From: Proteus sp. FME41
GTDB taxonomy: Bacteria; Pseudomonadota; Gammaproteobacteria; Enterobacterales; Enterobacteriaceae
Reading direction: 5' to 3'
DNA: 64,000 bases
Assembly: GCF_014897315.1 (NCBI RefSeq)
Contig: NZ_JABUYL010000013.1
Span: 62,001-126,000, forward strand
The notes under the pieces are model-generated. The model saw only the letters and a list, made by a program, of their open reading frames with translations, was not told the origin of the DNA and did not search any database. The position numbers and the translations under genes are program-made. Shown here one piece after another: positions 1 through 10,312 of the stretch; the stretch's first letter is position 1; every line of letters begins with the position of its first letter.

Positions 1-951
1 ATCGGTTGTTGTATAAAGGTAGCCACCGTCTTTTTTCTGAACGATAACACCCATTGGTTCGCCTTCCTTATTTTTATACTCATCAAGGAAAACAACGGTT
101 GCACCTTCACTTTCTACAGCAAGGCCTTTCGCTTTTAGGTCAGCAACAATACCAGGTAACATCGGGTTATAAAGACTTTCACCCATAATGTCATCTTCAG
201 TCAAAGTGACATTAAGGCGTTGATAAGTGACTTGGTTTTGTTGCATGGTGATATCAACGAGTTTACGCCACATGGTACGGCAATATTCATCACCACCTTG
301 CAGTTTTACAACGTAGTTACGGGCACGCTCTGCAAATACGTCATCTTCGTCATAGCATTTTTTAGCTTCGCGATAAAACTCTTCGAGATCCGATAACGCC
401 ATATCTGCGGCATTTTCGTTTTGTTTTTTTTCTAAATACGCAATCAACATACCAAATTGCGTTCCCCAATCACCTAGGTGATTAGCTCGAATAATATTAT
501 GGCCTAAGAAAGATAAAGTACGTGCACTCGCATCACCGATAATGGTGGAACGTAAGTGACCCACATGCATTTGTTTCGCAACATTCGGCGATGAATAGTC
601 GATAACAATAGTTTGAGGTGCGACTGGGGTAACATTCAAATGTTCATCAGCTAATGCATTATCAGCTTGTTTAGCTATCCATTCTTGGGTTAGAAAAATA
701 TTGATAAAACCAGGGCCTGCGATTTCAACTTTATCTGCAATATCGGTAATATCGAGCTTTTCCAGAATTTTTTCTGCGAGTTGTCGGGGTGGGATCCCCA
801 TTTTTTTTGCAGCTCCCATGACACCATTTGCCTGATAGTCACCAAATTGTACTTTAGCTGACTGACGGACAAGAGGTTCGCTATCAGCGGGTGCGCCAGC
901 AGCACACATTGCCACACTGATTTTTTCTGAAAGAAAAGCCTGAATATTCAC
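1..951 (-). CDS. argS: Arginyl-tRNA synthetase, N-terminal part (runs off the window)
   Basis: Class I aminoacyl-tRNA synthetase that charges tRNA-Arg in the cytosol. The visible 317 codons contain the class I HIGH-type signature as HVGHL, followed by RSTIIGDA, at the codons around 540-575. The leftmost visible codons read [13 protein letters not shown], a stretch typical of ArgRS. The start is GTG at 949-951 (protein begins [15 protein letters not shown]), which aligns with the E. coli start MNIQALLSEK. About 260 C-terminal residues, including the KMSKS-equivalent and anticodon-binding domains, lie before position 1. It is divergent from yecM, as in E. coli. Identification is very secure. 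Confidence 0.97.
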   Translation of the reverse strand, partial: MNIQAFLSEKISVAMCAAGAPADSEPLVRQSAKVQFGDYQANGVMGAAKKMGIPPRQLAEKILEKLDITDIADKVEIAGPGFINIFLTQEWIAKQADNALADEHLNVTPVAPQTIVIDYSSPNVAKQMHVGHLRSTIIGDASARTLSFLGHNIIRANHLGDWGTQFGMLIAYLEKKQNENAADMALSDLEEFYREAKKCYDEDDVFAERARNYVVKLQGGDEYCRTMWRKLVDITMQQNQVTYQRLNVTLTEDDIMGESLYNPMLPGIVADLKAKGLAVESEGATVVFLDEYKNKEGEPMGVIVQKKDGGYLYTTTD

Positions 952-1122
952 CGGGTTACCTTAAATTATTGAGAAAATAAAACCTGAAGACAGATGCCTG
1001 CCAAGTTTATTATAAAGAATTGGGATTAACCTTGAATTTATAACATATTCCAGCTAGGACATGCTACTATCTGAGCCTTATCTTTAAGGTTTTTTCTCTG
1101 TTTTTCATTAAGGTTGCTCAAA

Positions 1123-1677
1123 ATGGCGTTATTTTCTTCAATACCTCAATTAAATGATTTAAATCGTGAACTTCCATTCTTTGAAGAAAATATGATGCAA
1201 TTTGCTAATAGTATAGGTTTAGATTTAACACGGTACTCTACCGATCATGTATCGTTACGTTGTCACAATTTAGAGTTGGCAACGCAATGGCAAATAGGGC
1301 TAAGTCAATGTGGAAAGTGTATTTCTGATAATGTCATTAATGGGCGACCTATTTACCTATTTCAGTTAGATACGCCATTAATGATTTTAAATCAGCCTAT
1401 CTCTATTATTGAATTGCCATTTCCAACACATAAAACATACGAATACCAAGGTTGGGAACATATAGAACAAGTTATTTCCATTGAACCTACTGAATTAGTG
1501 AATAAAGTGATGTCATTTTTACCTCAACCTTTACCAGAGGGAATTGGTTTAAAAATCAGTGAGCCTAAAGGGGAAAAAGAGCGTTTGCCTAATCCGACGG
1601 TTGCTATTTCTAATGGAAAAGTCACTGTGAAGTATCATCCTTATTCGTTACTTGAAATCGTAGAAAGTGAGTGTTGA
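1123..1677 (+). CDS. yecM: YecM family protein (VOC/glyoxalase-fold, function unknown)
   Basis: A 184-residue cytosolic protein matching E. coli YecM in length and motifs: TDHVSLRCHN near residue 40, NGRPIYLFQL near 75, GWEHIEQV near 110, and PNPTVAISNGKVTVKYHPYS near the end. The family has a vicinal-oxygen-chelate-like fold and is presumed to bind metal, but no reaction is established. I take ATG at 1123 (MALFSSIPQL) rather than an upstream in-frame TTG at 1114, because the AAGG at 1110-1113 is correctly spaced for 1123 and abuts the TTG. It lies between argS and cutC, the E. coli arrangement. Confidence 0.93.
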   Translation: MALFSSIPQLNDLNRELPFFEENMMQFANSIGLDLTRYSTDHVSLRCHNLELATQWQIGLSQCGKCISDNVINGRPIYLFQLDTPLMILNQPISIIELPFPTHKTYEYQGWEHIEQVISIEPTELVNKVMSFLPQPLPEGIGLKISEPKGEKERLPNPTVAISNGKVTVKYHPYSLLEIVESEC

Positions 1678-1831
1678 GCGACATTTTCAGAAAATAGTTT
1701 GCTTGTGTCAGCACAAAATTCTGATGGTGGAATTGAATGAATAACGATATTCGACAACTATTGTTAGTAATCGCTAAGAAATGATATTTATTTTCTGATT
1801 ACTTTCTGTATTAAGGATAAAGAGGGATGAT

Positions 1832-2584
1832 ATGGCTACGTTGGAGATTTGTTGTTTTGGCGCAGAATGTGCGTTGATAGCAGAACGAGCAGGCGCAGAT
1901 AGAATTGAGCTGTGCACCAGCCCATCGGAAGGTGGCATTACGCCAAGCTTTGGGATGCTAAGACAAGTTAGGGATCTTGTTCGTATACCCGTTCATCCCA
2001 TTGTACGCCCTCGTGGTGGTGACTTTTGTTATACACAAGCTGATTTTTCAGCAATGAAAAATGACATTAGTCTTATCCGCGATATGGGGTTTTCGGGTGC
2101 TGTTGTGGGTCTTTTAAATGAAGAAGGGCATATTGATCTCCCTAAAATGGAAATCTTAATGGAACTTGCTGGCCCATTAGCGATTACTTTTCATCGTGCT
2201 TTTGATATGTGTATTAATCCGCTATTGGCATTAGAACAGCTTACTCAATTAGGCGTTTCTCGTATTTTAACGTCAGGGCAACAGGCAAATGCGGAGCTTG
2301 GCTTATCTTTATTACGAACATTAAATGAAAAAACGAAAGGCCCCATCATTATGGCGGGTGCTGGTGTAAGACTAAGTAATATCCAAAAATTCTTAGATGT
2401 AGGCTTAAAAGAAATTCACAGTTCCGCAGGGAAAGTCGCCCCCTCAACTATGGTTTATCGTAAAGCTGGGGTAACCATGAGCTCAGACAGTGAAGTCGAT
2501 GAGTTTACTCATTACTGTGTTGATGAAGATACGGTTGAAGCAATGAAAGATATTATGAGCATTCATGCACCTTTAGCGTCTTAA
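1832..2584 (+). CDS. cutC: CutC family TIM-barrel protein
   Basis: A 250-residue cytosolic protein with the CutC hallmarks: [12 protein letters not shown] at the N-terminus, [37 protein letters not shown] near residue 120, and RILTSGQ near 145. It was named for copper homeostasis in E. coli, but a direct role in copper handling has been disputed and the biochemical activity is not settled. Length matches the family (about 248). The start ATG at 1832 follows GAGGG with good spacing. A hairpin follows the stop. Confidence 0.95.
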   Translation: MATLEICCFGAECALIAERAGADRIELCTSPSEGGITPSFGMLRQVRDLVRIPVHPIVRPRGGDFCYTQADFSAMKNDISLIRDMGFSGAVVGLLNEEGHIDLPKMEILMELAGPLAITFHRAFDMCINPLLALEQLTQLGVSRILTSGQQANAELGLSLLRTLNEKTKGPIIMAGAGVRLSNIQKFLDVGLKEIHSSAGKVAPSTMVYRKAGVTMSSDSEVDEFTHYCVDEDTVEAMKDIMSIHAPLAS

Positions 2585-2616
2585 ATTTAATAAAATAAGC
2601 TTGAGCTAAAGATTCG

Positions 2617-2643
2617 AAGACTGCGCCAAAAAAGCGCAGTCTT
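2617..2643 (+). terminator. Hairpin after cutC
   Basis: Perfect 10-bp inverted repeat AAGACTGCGC / GCGCAGTCTT around a 7-nt loop, 33 bases after the cutC stop. There is no clear T-run on either side, so it may act as an mRNA 3' end stabiliser or a Rho-independent terminator with a weak tail. Confidence 0.5.
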
Positions 2644-2743
2644 ACGTTCTGGTGAGTTAAATTCTTACTCTCTATTAATAGAACATCATTAGTTTTTATG
2701 TCCTTTATTCTTCCAAATATATTGCAATAAATCTGTATTGTAT

Positions 2744-4318
2744 TTACTCAATATCTTCTAATAATAATGTATGTGTTATACCGCAACGCTCAACAAAGGC
2801 TTCATCGTGAGAAATTAATAATAATGTGCCTTGATATTCGATTAGCAAATTTTCTAACAGTTGTTTAGACTCAATATCAAGATGATTATCGGGTTCATCA
2901 AGCAATAATACCGCAGGGGGCGTTGGGCTGTGGGTTAATGCTAATAATGTCGCTTTTAATTGTTCACCACCACTTAATTTTTCAAGGGGAAGCAAAGATT
3001 TATCGCCTCTGATCCTTAACATACCAAGGCGTGTTCGCCATTGTTCGATAGAAATAGCGGGTTGATATTGGTGTAAAGCGTGAGCAACGGGTAATGTTTT
3101 ATCAAGTAGAGCAAGATGTTGATCGAGGTAACAGTAATCCTGATTAAGACGAAACTCTCCTGATAATGGTGTGAGTTTTTGGATCAAACATTTTAATAAT
3201 GTTGATTTCCCACCCCCATTTTTACCTTTAATATGCCAATGTTCATTACCGTAAGCGGAAAATGAAATAGGGCGTTGGTAACCATACGGTAGTTGAAGAT
3301 TATCAACAAACACATTTAAACGATGGCCTTCACTTTGATAATTCAAGGTGATTTTTTGTTGATGGATATGCGATTTTTCCTCATCCACATTCTGTTTTTG
3401 GGATTGCATATCTTCGATAACACGCTGATGCCGTTTAGCAACGGCAGATTGACGTTGTTCTGCTCGATTTTTTTGCATATCAAGCAAAAGTAAGCATTGA
3501 GAGCCACTTTGTCTGATAGACTCGCCTTGTCGTTTGCGCTGTGTTGCCTTTTGTAATGTGGCTTGTTGTTGACGTTTCTCATTTTTTATTTGGCTATTTA
3601 ATCGTTCACTAGCGGCCTCTAAAGAGGCAGTTTCTGCCTCTTTCTGCATTTCATATAAGGCATAATTCCCCCCATATTCAGATAAGCCCTTTTCACTTAA
3701 TTCTAAAATAGCATCCATATAAGTGAGCAAGTTACGATTATGACTCACGATCAACGATCCTGCTTTGTGTTGTGCTAATTGTTTCACCAGCCATTGCTGC
3801 CCTTGGTAATCAAGATGATTATCAGGTTCATCTAACAGAAGAAAACTATCTTCACATAAAAAGGCATGGCAAAGTGCCAAACGTGTTTGTTCACCACCAC
3901 TAAGATGTGCAATAGGTGTCTCAAGTGCGACAGGAAGTTGTGCGGAATTTAATAAATTTTGCCAAGTAACGGGGAGTTGCCATTTATCATCAAGCAACTC
4001 AATATCTTCCAGTGTTGCAATGCCAGCATCAACACGTTTGAATGCTTGATGGATCTCATTAATACCTAAAGCTTCAGCAAGTGTATTACCTTGTAATCGT
4101 GTTAATTGATCAACGTGAACAAAGGGTCTGTTCCAATTAATTTGCCCTGAAGTTGGTAATATTTTTTGTGCTAATAATCTTAAGAGCACCGACTTTCCTT
4201 TACCATTATGACCAATTAAGGCATTTCGCTGACATGCGAGTGAACGAGTTAAAGGGGGAAAAAGGGCTTCTTGATTAAATTCGATATTAAGTTGTGAAAA
4301 GTGACAGGCTATTGCCAT
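2744..4318 (-). CDS. ABC-F family ATPase (ribosome-associated or resistance-type, exact role unknown)
   Basis: A 524-residue soluble protein with two ABC ATPase domains and no membrane segments, the ABC-F layout. Domain 1 has Walker A GHNGKGKS at 36-43, signature LSGGEQ at 139-144 and Walker B LLLDEPDNHLD ending at 170. A charged Gln/Lys/Arg-rich linker spans about 222-325. Domain 2 has Walker A GKNGGGKST at 365-373, LSGGEQ at 448-453 and LLLDEPDNHLD ending at 481. Both catalytic glutamates are present. ABC-F proteins act on the ribosomal E site, as translation factors or antibiotic-protection proteins. It is clearly distinct from E. coli EttA, Uup, YheS and YbiT, which carry DEPTNHLD where both sites here read DEPDNHLD. 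A long structured leader with an overlapping-hairpin arrangement precedes it, which favours an inducible gene. The substrate or antibiotic class cannot be told. Confidence 0.85.
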   Translation of the reverse strand: MAIACHFSQLNIEFNQEALFPPLTRSLACQRNALIGHNGKGKSVLLRLLAQKILPTSGQINWNRPFVHVDQLTRLQGNTLAEALGINEIHQAFKRVDAGIATLEDIELLDDKWQLPVTWQNLLNSAQLPVALETPIAHLSGGEQTRLALCHAFLCEDSFLLLDEPDNHLDYQGQQWLVKQLAQHKAGSLIVSHNRNLLTYMDAILELSEKGLSEYGGNYALYEMQKEAETASLEAASERLNSQIKNEKRQQQATLQKATQRKRQGESIRQSGSQCLLLLDMQKNRAEQRQSAVAKRHQRVIEDMQSQKQNVDEEKSHIHQQKITLNYQSEGHRLNVFVDNLQLPYGYQRPISFSAYGNEHWHIKGKNGGGKSTLLKCLIQKLTPLSGEFRLNQDYCYLDQHLALLDKTLPVAHALHQYQPAISIEQWRTRLGMLRIRGDKSLLPLEKLSGGEQLKATLLALTHSPTPPAVLLLDEPDNHLDIESKQLLENLLIEYQGTLLLISHDEAFVERCGITHTLLLEDIE

Positions 4319-4496
4319 CGTGAGACCTCCTATGAGAAATAGGTGGCAGACAGCCGAGATCTTTTTTAGATACGACGAAATAAACTATTGTCTGCCAGTA
4401 ACAGAAAATGAATACCAATGCGGTATTTGAAATAATTTTCTGGCAGAATTTAGTTCATCGTGGGGAAGTCCCTTCTTAAATGTAAATGGAGTAATA
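4319..4496 (-). promoter_or_regulatory. Attenuator-like leader with mutually exclusive hairpins, upstream of the ABC-F gene
   Basis: On the minus strand three segments can pair in two exclusive ways. Segment 1 is TCTGCCAG (complement of 4440-4447), segment 2 is CTGGCAGACA (complement of 4389-4398) and segment 3 is TGTCTGCCA (complement of 4344-4352). Segments 1:2 give 8 bp and segments 2:3 give 9 bp. Just downstream, CCTAT-TTCTC-ATAGG forms a small hairpin that covers part of the AGGAGG ribosome-binding site (about 4324-4340). A minimal ORF, ATG AAC TAA, lies at 4450-4458 immediately before segment 1. The pairing is seen directly; regulation is inferred. Confidence 0.55.
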
Positions 4497-4502
4497 ACGA
4501 GC

Positions 4503-4530
4503 GTATTAAAACATGAATAAATAAGAACAA
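4503..4530 (-). promoter_or_regulatory. Candidate sigma-70 promoter of the ABC-F gene
   Basis: Minus-strand -35 TTGTTC (complement of 4525-4530), 16-bp spacer, -10 TAATAC (complement of 4503-4508). Transcription would start near 4496 and give a leader of about 178 nt. Pattern match only. Confidence 0.4.
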
Positions 4531-4546
4531 CAAGCGTTGAATAACG

Positions 4547-5353
4547 CTATCTGCGATTGCGTATTTTGATTTTTAGCATCATGCGTTTATAAATTGGTAA
4601 TAGATTAATATAGGTAATACAAGCTAAAGGAATACTATAAAATAGGGTGCCGTAAGCCATGCCTACATGAGGAACATTAAAATAATCACTGTGTTGCGGA
4701 ATTAAATAGAGATAATCAATTTCATTTAAATATTGTGGTGTTAATCCACCATAAGGCACTAAAAATTGAAAAATAAGTACAGAGAAAAGGCATAACATAA
4801 AATTAATAACTAATAGTGCAGAATAGAGTAGGTTTTTTCCCATTTCTTCTTTTGTTTTTACTTGGTAACCACTAATTATACGATTGGCGATGATCACAGC
4901 GTAAAGCCAAATAATTAAATTTTCATCACCCATAATCATACTATTGATAATTAAAGCAAAAATACTATAAATTGGGATGAGTGCAAAAATAAATTTAGTG
5001 CGTGCAAATGCAGCCATAAATACGCCAGAATGCACAAGAATAAATTCAAATAAAAATAAAACCGTAAGATTATAAATGGTTTGAACAGAAAAACGCTCAG
5101 GGAGCCACCAAACAGTAATAATAAAAGCGACGTATAAAATCTGTGTGGCATAATCAAATAATGAGAAAAAAAGTTGAATGCCACGTTGTAATGGCGTTAA
5201 TGGTAGCGCTTTTACCGATGTTGTTTCTTCTATAAAGGATGAAAAAAGAGGATCATTATATTGTTGGCATTTATTTTTTTGTAAAAGAGACTGTTGCTTC
5301 TTTTGAGTTATTTTCTTTTGATTAGCCGCTTTGTTTTTTGATGTATTTGCCAT
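4547..5353 (-). CDS. Unrecognised integral membrane protein, about six helices
   Basis: A 268-residue protein that I do not recognise. The first 32 residues are Lys/Gln/Asn-rich and hydrophilic, residues 33-62 are still soluble, and about six hydrophobic segments follow near 66-84, 93-109, 121-141, 146-161, 176-199 and 231-254. The C-terminus is strongly basic (KRMMLKIKIRNRR). The positive tail suggests that both ends are cytoplasmic. There are no obvious catalytic or transporter motifs. It is transcribed in the same direction as cmoB downstream of it, but a hairpin terminator belonging to cmoB stands between them. A small inverted repeat, AGCGTT/AACGCT at 4533-4548, overlaps its stop and may end its transcript before the ABC-F promoter. 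Confidence 0.8.
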   Translation of the reverse strand: MANTSKNKAANQKKITQKKQQSLLQKNKCQQYNDPLFSSFIEETTSVKALPLTPLQRGIQLFFSLFDYATQILYVAFIITVWWLPERFSVQTIYNLTVLFLFEFILVHSGVFMAAFARTKFIFALIPIYSIFALIINSMIMGDENLIIWLYAVIIANRIISGYQVKTKEEMGKNLLYSALLVINFMLCLFSVLIFQFLVPYGGLTPQYLNEIDYLYLIPQHSDYFNVPHVGMAYGTLFYSIPLACITYINLLPIYKRMMLKIKIRNRR

Positions 5354-5434
5354 AATTTTTCTTTAAACGCTTATCAGAGAGTAAAAATAGAGTTAAAGAT
5401 AATTTTAATAAGAAAGTAACGACGATATTATGGA

Positions 5435-5467
5435 AAAAGGGATATTAAATAAATTGATATCCCTTTT
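5435..5467 (-). terminator. Terminator after cmoB
   Basis: Inverted repeat AAAAGGGATAT (5435-5445) / ATATCCCTTTT (5457-5467), 16 bases past the cmoB stop. Read on the minus strand it ends in a short T-run. Confidence 0.75.
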
Positions 5468-5482
5468 AAATAAAATAAAAAC

Positions 5483-6456
5483 TTAAGGCTTAGTTGCAAT
5501 TAATATTGCACGTTTAGGGGCAGGATAGCCTTCAACTGTTTTTGTTTTATCATTCACATCTAAGAAGGCATCTAATGAATCCGTTACCATCCAATCTGTT
5601 TTACGTTGCTCATCAAGTGAAGTTGTGTTTTCATCGACAATGCGGACATCGTTAAAACCACATTTTTCTAGCCACACTTTTAGCATTTTCGCTGATGGAA
5701 TAAAGTACACATTACGCATTTGTGCATAACGTTCACCTGGGATCAAACATTGGAATTCATCACCATCAATGACGAGGCTTTCTAAGACTAATTCGCCTCC
5801 AGAAACCAGTTGGTTTTTTAATTGCCATAAATGATCAAGTGGTGAACGACGATGATAAAGTACACCCATAGAAAAAACGGTATCAAAGGCATGTAAATCG
5901 GGCATTTGTTCAATACCAATAGGAATTAAATGCGCGCGCTGGTCGTTACCTAATAATTTTCTGACGGCTTCAAATTGGCATAAAAAAAGCTGAGTGGGGT
6001 CAATTCCCACAACAAATTCAGCGCCTTCCCCTAACATTCGCCACATGTGATAACCGCTACCACAACCCACATCTAGTACTAAACGGCCTTCAAGTGGTGA
6101 AAGGTGAGGCAATACTCGATCCCATTTCCAATCTGAACGCCATTCTGTGTCAATATCAACACCATAAAGGGAAAAAGGACCTTTTCGCCATGGCATTAAT
6201 GATTTTAAAATATTATTTAAACCAAGTTGTTCTCCCGCACTTAATGCCGGGGTGCTATTGGCGATAACGCCTTTTTTTAAATCAAGTTCAGAGGGCGTGA
6301 TTTCGGGCAAGTTTTCTAGCATTCTTTCCCATGATGCAAAATGACCATGTAATGCATAAGAACGCCATTGTGTAAGTTGAGCGGGTAAGGTTTCTAACCA
6401 ATGAAATAAGCGCTCATCTTGCGCAATATGTTGATAAAAAGAGCCGAAATTAATCA

Positions 6457-6457
<1 letters not shown>
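5483..6457 (-). CDS. cmoB: tRNA U34 carboxymethyltransferase
   Basis: CmoB transfers the carboxymethyl group of carboxy-S-adenosylmethionine to 5-hydroxyuridine at wobble position 34 of several tRNAs, making cmo5U. The 324-residue length equals the family norm (E. coli 323). Visible are the N-terminal [13 protein letters not shown] and the Rossmann SAM-type motif [16 protein letters not shown] near residue 127, followed by [14 protein letters not shown] and [15 protein letters not shown] near residue 197. Its ATG overlaps the cmoA stop by one base (TAATG), so the two are translationally coupled. Confidence 0.97.
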
Positions 6458-7266
<809 letters not shown>

Positions 7267-7362
7267 TCACAAAGTTGCATTATTTAGAAAGAAATTGGAA
7301 AAAATAAATAAACCTTTTTGATACCTTGCCGTTATTAGAGACAACAGCAAGGATGTCGGTTT

Positions 7363-7378
7363 TGATCATGGATGATCA
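7363..7378. repeat. Perfect inverted repeat between yecN and cmoA
   Basis: TGATCAT-GG-ATGATCA, 7-bp arms with a 2-bp spacer. It lies 18 bases past the yecN stop and about 150 bases before the cmoA start. The spacing is too tight for a terminator hairpin, so a protein-binding site is more likely. Confidence 0.35.
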
Positions 7379-7396
7379 TGTTATTCCCACGAGGAC

Positions 7397-7795
7397 TTAA
7401 TAATAAAAGGAAAAGATTTGTATCCAAGGAAGGAAATAAATATTAGCAATGATCATCAATACCATTGATAAGTAAGTGGCGGCCATGCCTGAACGACGCC
7501 AACGAAGTTCGCGGTGTTTTAATCCATAAGAGTGTAAGAAGCGACCTGCGATTAAAATTGAGCCACAGATGTGTACCATCCAAACAAAAGCACCATTCAT
7601 TTCCATAACCAGCAGTAAGATCATGGAAATAGGAATATATTCTACCGCATTGCCATGAACGCGGATGGCTGTTTGTAATTCATAAAAACCACCATCACCA
7701 TAAGCAACCCGATATTGTGTTCTGAGTTTTACAACATTGAAGGACAGTTTAATCAATAATAGTGCGCCCAGTACGATATAAAGCGAGCTAACCAT
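7397..7795 (-). CDS. yecN: MAPEG-family inner membrane protein YecN
   Basis: A 132-residue protein with four hydrophobic segments, matching E. coli YecN in length and sequence: QYRVAYGDGG near residue 28, IRVHGNAVEYIPI near 44, EMNGAFVWMVHICG near 65, and RWRRSGMAATYL near 98. MAPEG relatives include glutathione-dependent transferases of eukaryotes, but the bacterial YecN activity is unknown. It sits just upstream of cmoA on the same strand, as in E. coli. Its promoter region is shared with the divergent aspS. Confidence 0.93.
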   Translation of the reverse strand: MVSSLYIVLGALLLIKLSFNVVKLRTQYRVAYGDGGFYELQTAIRVHGNAVEYIPISMILLLVMEMNGAFVWMVHICGSILIAGRFLHSYGLKHRELRWRRSGMAATYLSMVLMIIANIYFLPWIQIFSFYY

Positions 7796-7943
7796 CTTTT
7801 CTCCATTGCCAAAGCCAAAAAACGGCGAATTTAATGATAAACCTCAAAGCGACTTCTGTCGCTATAAATAATTATTATTAATTAATTGTTTGGGGATTAG
7901 CAAATCCTTGAAAAGATGTATCATATAAACTAGGTCTATACTC

Positions 7944-7972
7944 TTATCTCCATGAAGAATTTTCGTTATAAT
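7944..7972 (+). promoter_or_regulatory. Candidate aspS promoter
   Basis: -35 TTATCT (7944-7949), 17-bp spacer, perfect -10 TATAAT (7967-7972). The transcript would start near 7979, about 83 bases before the aspS ATG. Confidence 0.5.
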
Positions 7973-8061
7973 GTCTGCCTTTTTTTTGACACTACTCGAA
8001 AAAGACTATTGCCAAAATTTCCGCAGCAGAAAGCACAACAAGCTGAGTAAAAGGATATTGT

Positions 8062-9846
8062 ATGCGTACTAATTATTGTGGGCAGTTGAATAGTGCCCAT
8101 GTGGGCCAAAAAGTGACTCTTTGTGGTTGGGTTAACCGTCGCCGTGACTTAGGTGGGCTTATCTTTATTGATATGCGAGATCGCGAAGGTATTGTTCAAG
8201 TCTTCTTTGACCCAGAGCAGAAAGAGGCATTTTCTCAGGCAGCAGAACTGCGTAATGAATTTTGTATTCAAGTCACAGGAACAGTACGCGCTCGTCCTGA
8301 TAGCCAAGTTAACAAGAATATGGCAACAGGTGAAATTGAGTTAGCGGCAGAATCTCTGTCTATTTTTAACCGTTCAGAGCCATTACCGTTAGATAGCAAT
8401 CAAACAAATACGGAAGAGCGTCGTTTAACCTATCGTTATTTAGACCTGCGTCGCCCTGAAATGTCAGATCGCTTAAAAACTCGTGCCAAGATCACAAGTT
8501 TTGTTCGTCGTTTTATGGATGGTGAAGGTTTCCTTGATGTTGAAACCCCAATGCTAACCAAAGCGACACCAGAAGGCGCGCGTGACTATTTAGTTCCAAG
8601 CCGTGTGCATAAAGGTAAATTTTATGCATTACCACAATCACCACAGTTGTTTAAACAACTGTTAATGATGTCTGGTATTGACCGTTATTATCAAATCGTA
8701 AAATGCTTCCGTGATGAAGACTTACGTGCTGATCGCCAACCTGAATTTACACAAATCGATGTTGAAACCTCTTTCATGAGTGCAGACCAAGTGCGCGAAG
8801 TGATGGAGCGTATGATCCATGCTTTATGGTTAGATATTCTAAATGTTGATTTAGGCGCGTTCCCTGTGATGACCTTTGCGGAAGCAATGCGTCGCTATGG
8901 TTCAGATAAGCCTGATTTACGTAACCCAATGGAACTCAAAGACATCGCTGATTTAGTTAAAGATGTTGAGTTCAGTGTGTTTGCACAAGCTGCAAATGAT
9001 GAGAATGGCCGTGTTATCGCACTGCGTGTACCTGGTGGCGCATCATTAACCCGTAAGAATATCGATGAATATACACAGTTTGTCGGCATTTATGGTGCGA
9101 AAGGCCTTGCGTGGATGAAAGTCAACGAAAGTGCAAAAGGTATTGAAGGTGTACAAAGCCCAATTGCTAAATTCCTAACGAACGAGGTTGTTAATCGTAT
9201 TTTAGAAACAACGGGCGCAGCAGACGGTGATTTAATCTTCTTTGGTGCGGGTCGTAAAGGCACAATGAGTGATGCAATGGGTGCGTTGCGTTTGAAAGTC
9301 GGACGTGATCTTGAACTGACAGACTTAAGCGCATGGAAACCATTGTGGGTTATCGACTTCCCAATGTTTGAAGAAGATGAAGATACCGGTGGCTTAAGTG
9401 CAATGCACCATCCATTTACGTCACCAAAAGACTTATCACCTGTTGAGTTGACCGCACATCCAGTGGGTGCAGTGGCGAATGCGTATGATATGGTCATTAA
9501 CGGTTATGAAGTGGGTGGTGGTTCGGTACGTATTCACCGTAATGAAATGCAACAAGCGGTGTTTAGCATTTTAGGTATTTCGCCAGATGAGCAACAAGAG
9601 AAATTTGGTTTCTTATTAGATGCACTAAAATTTGGTACGCCACCACATGCCGGTTTAGCTTTTGGTTTAGACCGTTTAGTGATGTTGTTAACGGGAACGG
9701 ATAACATTCGTGATGTTATTGCTTTCCCTAAAACAACTGCGGCTGCATGCTTAATGACTAATGCACCAAGCTTTGCTAATGCCGATTCTTTAAAAGAGTT
9801 AGCGATTGCAGTGACTCAAAAAGAAGTTAGCGAAGATAAAGAGTAA
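8062..9846 (+). CDS. aspS: Aspartyl-tRNA synthetase
   Basis: Class II synthetase that charges tRNA-Asp. The 594 residues (E. coli 590) show the N-terminal OB-fold anticodon-binding part ([20 protein letters not shown] at 22-41), the catalytic motifs including the [13 protein letters not shown] aspartate-binding stretch near residue 193, and motif 3, [15 protein letters not shown], near 534. The bacterial GAD insertion domain lies between, as expected for the long bacterial type. nudB starts on the base after the stop, so the two are very likely co-transcribed. Confidence 0.98.
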   Translation: MRTNYCGQLNSAHVGQKVTLCGWVNRRRDLGGLIFIDMRDREGIVQVFFDPEQKEAFSQAAELRNEFCIQVTGTVRARPDSQVNKNMATGEIELAAESLSIFNRSEPLPLDSNQTNTEERRLTYRYLDLRRPEMSDRLKTRAKITSFVRRFMDGEGFLDVETPMLTKATPEGARDYLVPSRVHKGKFYALPQSPQLFKQLLMMSGIDRYYQIVKCFRDEDLRADRQPEFTQIDVETSFMSADQVREVMERMIHALWLDILNVDLGAFPVMTFAEAMRRYGSDKPDLRNPMELKDIADLVKDVEFSVFAQAANDENGRVIALRVPGGASLTRKNIDEYTQFVGIYGAKGLAWMKVNESAKGIEGVQSPIAKFLTNEVVNRILETTGAADGDLIFFGAGRKGTMSDAMGALRLKVGRDLELTDLSAWKPLWVIDFPMFEEDEDTGGLSAMHHPFTSPKDLSPVELTAHPVGAVANAYDMVINGYEVGGGSVRIHRNEMQQAVFSILGISPDEQQEKFGFLLDALKFGTPPHAGLAFGLDRLVMLLTGTDNIRDVIAFPKTTAAACLMTNAPSFANADSLKELAIAVTQKEVSEDKE

Positions 9847-10284
9847 ATGATGAAATATAAGCGCCCGATATCCGTTTTAGTTGTTATTTATGCAAAGGAA
9901 ACCAAACGGGTGCTTATGCTGAAGCGTCGAGATGATCCTGATTTCTGGCAATCAGTGACGGGCAGTATAGAAGAGGGGGAAACCCCTTTTCAAACCGCAT
10001 TGCGCGAAGTGCAAGAAGAGATTGGAATTGATATCATAAAAGAAAGTCTTGAGCTGGTGGATTGTCATCGCTCAATTATTTTTGAGATTTTTGCACATTT
10101 TCGGCATCGTTATGCACCTGATGTGACACATTGTCAGGAACATTGGTTTACGTTAGCACTGCCCGCAGAGCGAGATATAGCGCTAACTGAACATTCACAA
10201 TACCAATGGCTAGACGCGTCACAGGCGGCAAAATTAACAAAATCCGCCAGTAATCAGCAAGCAATTGAAGAATTTGTTATTTAA
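9847..10284 (+). CDS. nudB: Dihydroneopterin triphosphate diphosphatase (Nudix)
   Basis: NudB removes pyrophosphate from dihydroneopterin triphosphate, an early folate-pathway step. The 145 residues contain an intact Nudix box: GSIEEGETPFQTALREVQEE runs directly into IGID, about residues 36-59. RPISVLVVIYA, LKRRDDPDFWQSVTG and HFRHRYAPDVT match E. coli NudB (150 aa). Two ATGs stand in tandem at 9847 and 9850. The second (MKYKRPI) aligns better with the E. coli start and is equally possible. It abuts aspS and is followed 28 bases later by yebC. Confidence 0.95.
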   Translation: MMKYKRPISVLVVIYAKETKRVLMLKRRDDPDFWQSVTGSIEEGETPFQTALREVQEEIGIDIIKESLELVDCHRSIIFEIFAHFRHRYAPDVTHCQEHWFTLALPAERDIALTEHSQYQWLDASQAAKLTKSASNQQAIEEFVI

Positions 10285-10312
10285 TGATTAGACCACGTTT
10301 GGAGATATTTTC

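Noticed and set aside
8895-9497. Two antisense ORFs opposite aspS
   Set aside because: Frame shadows of a highly conserved gene with no independent signals.
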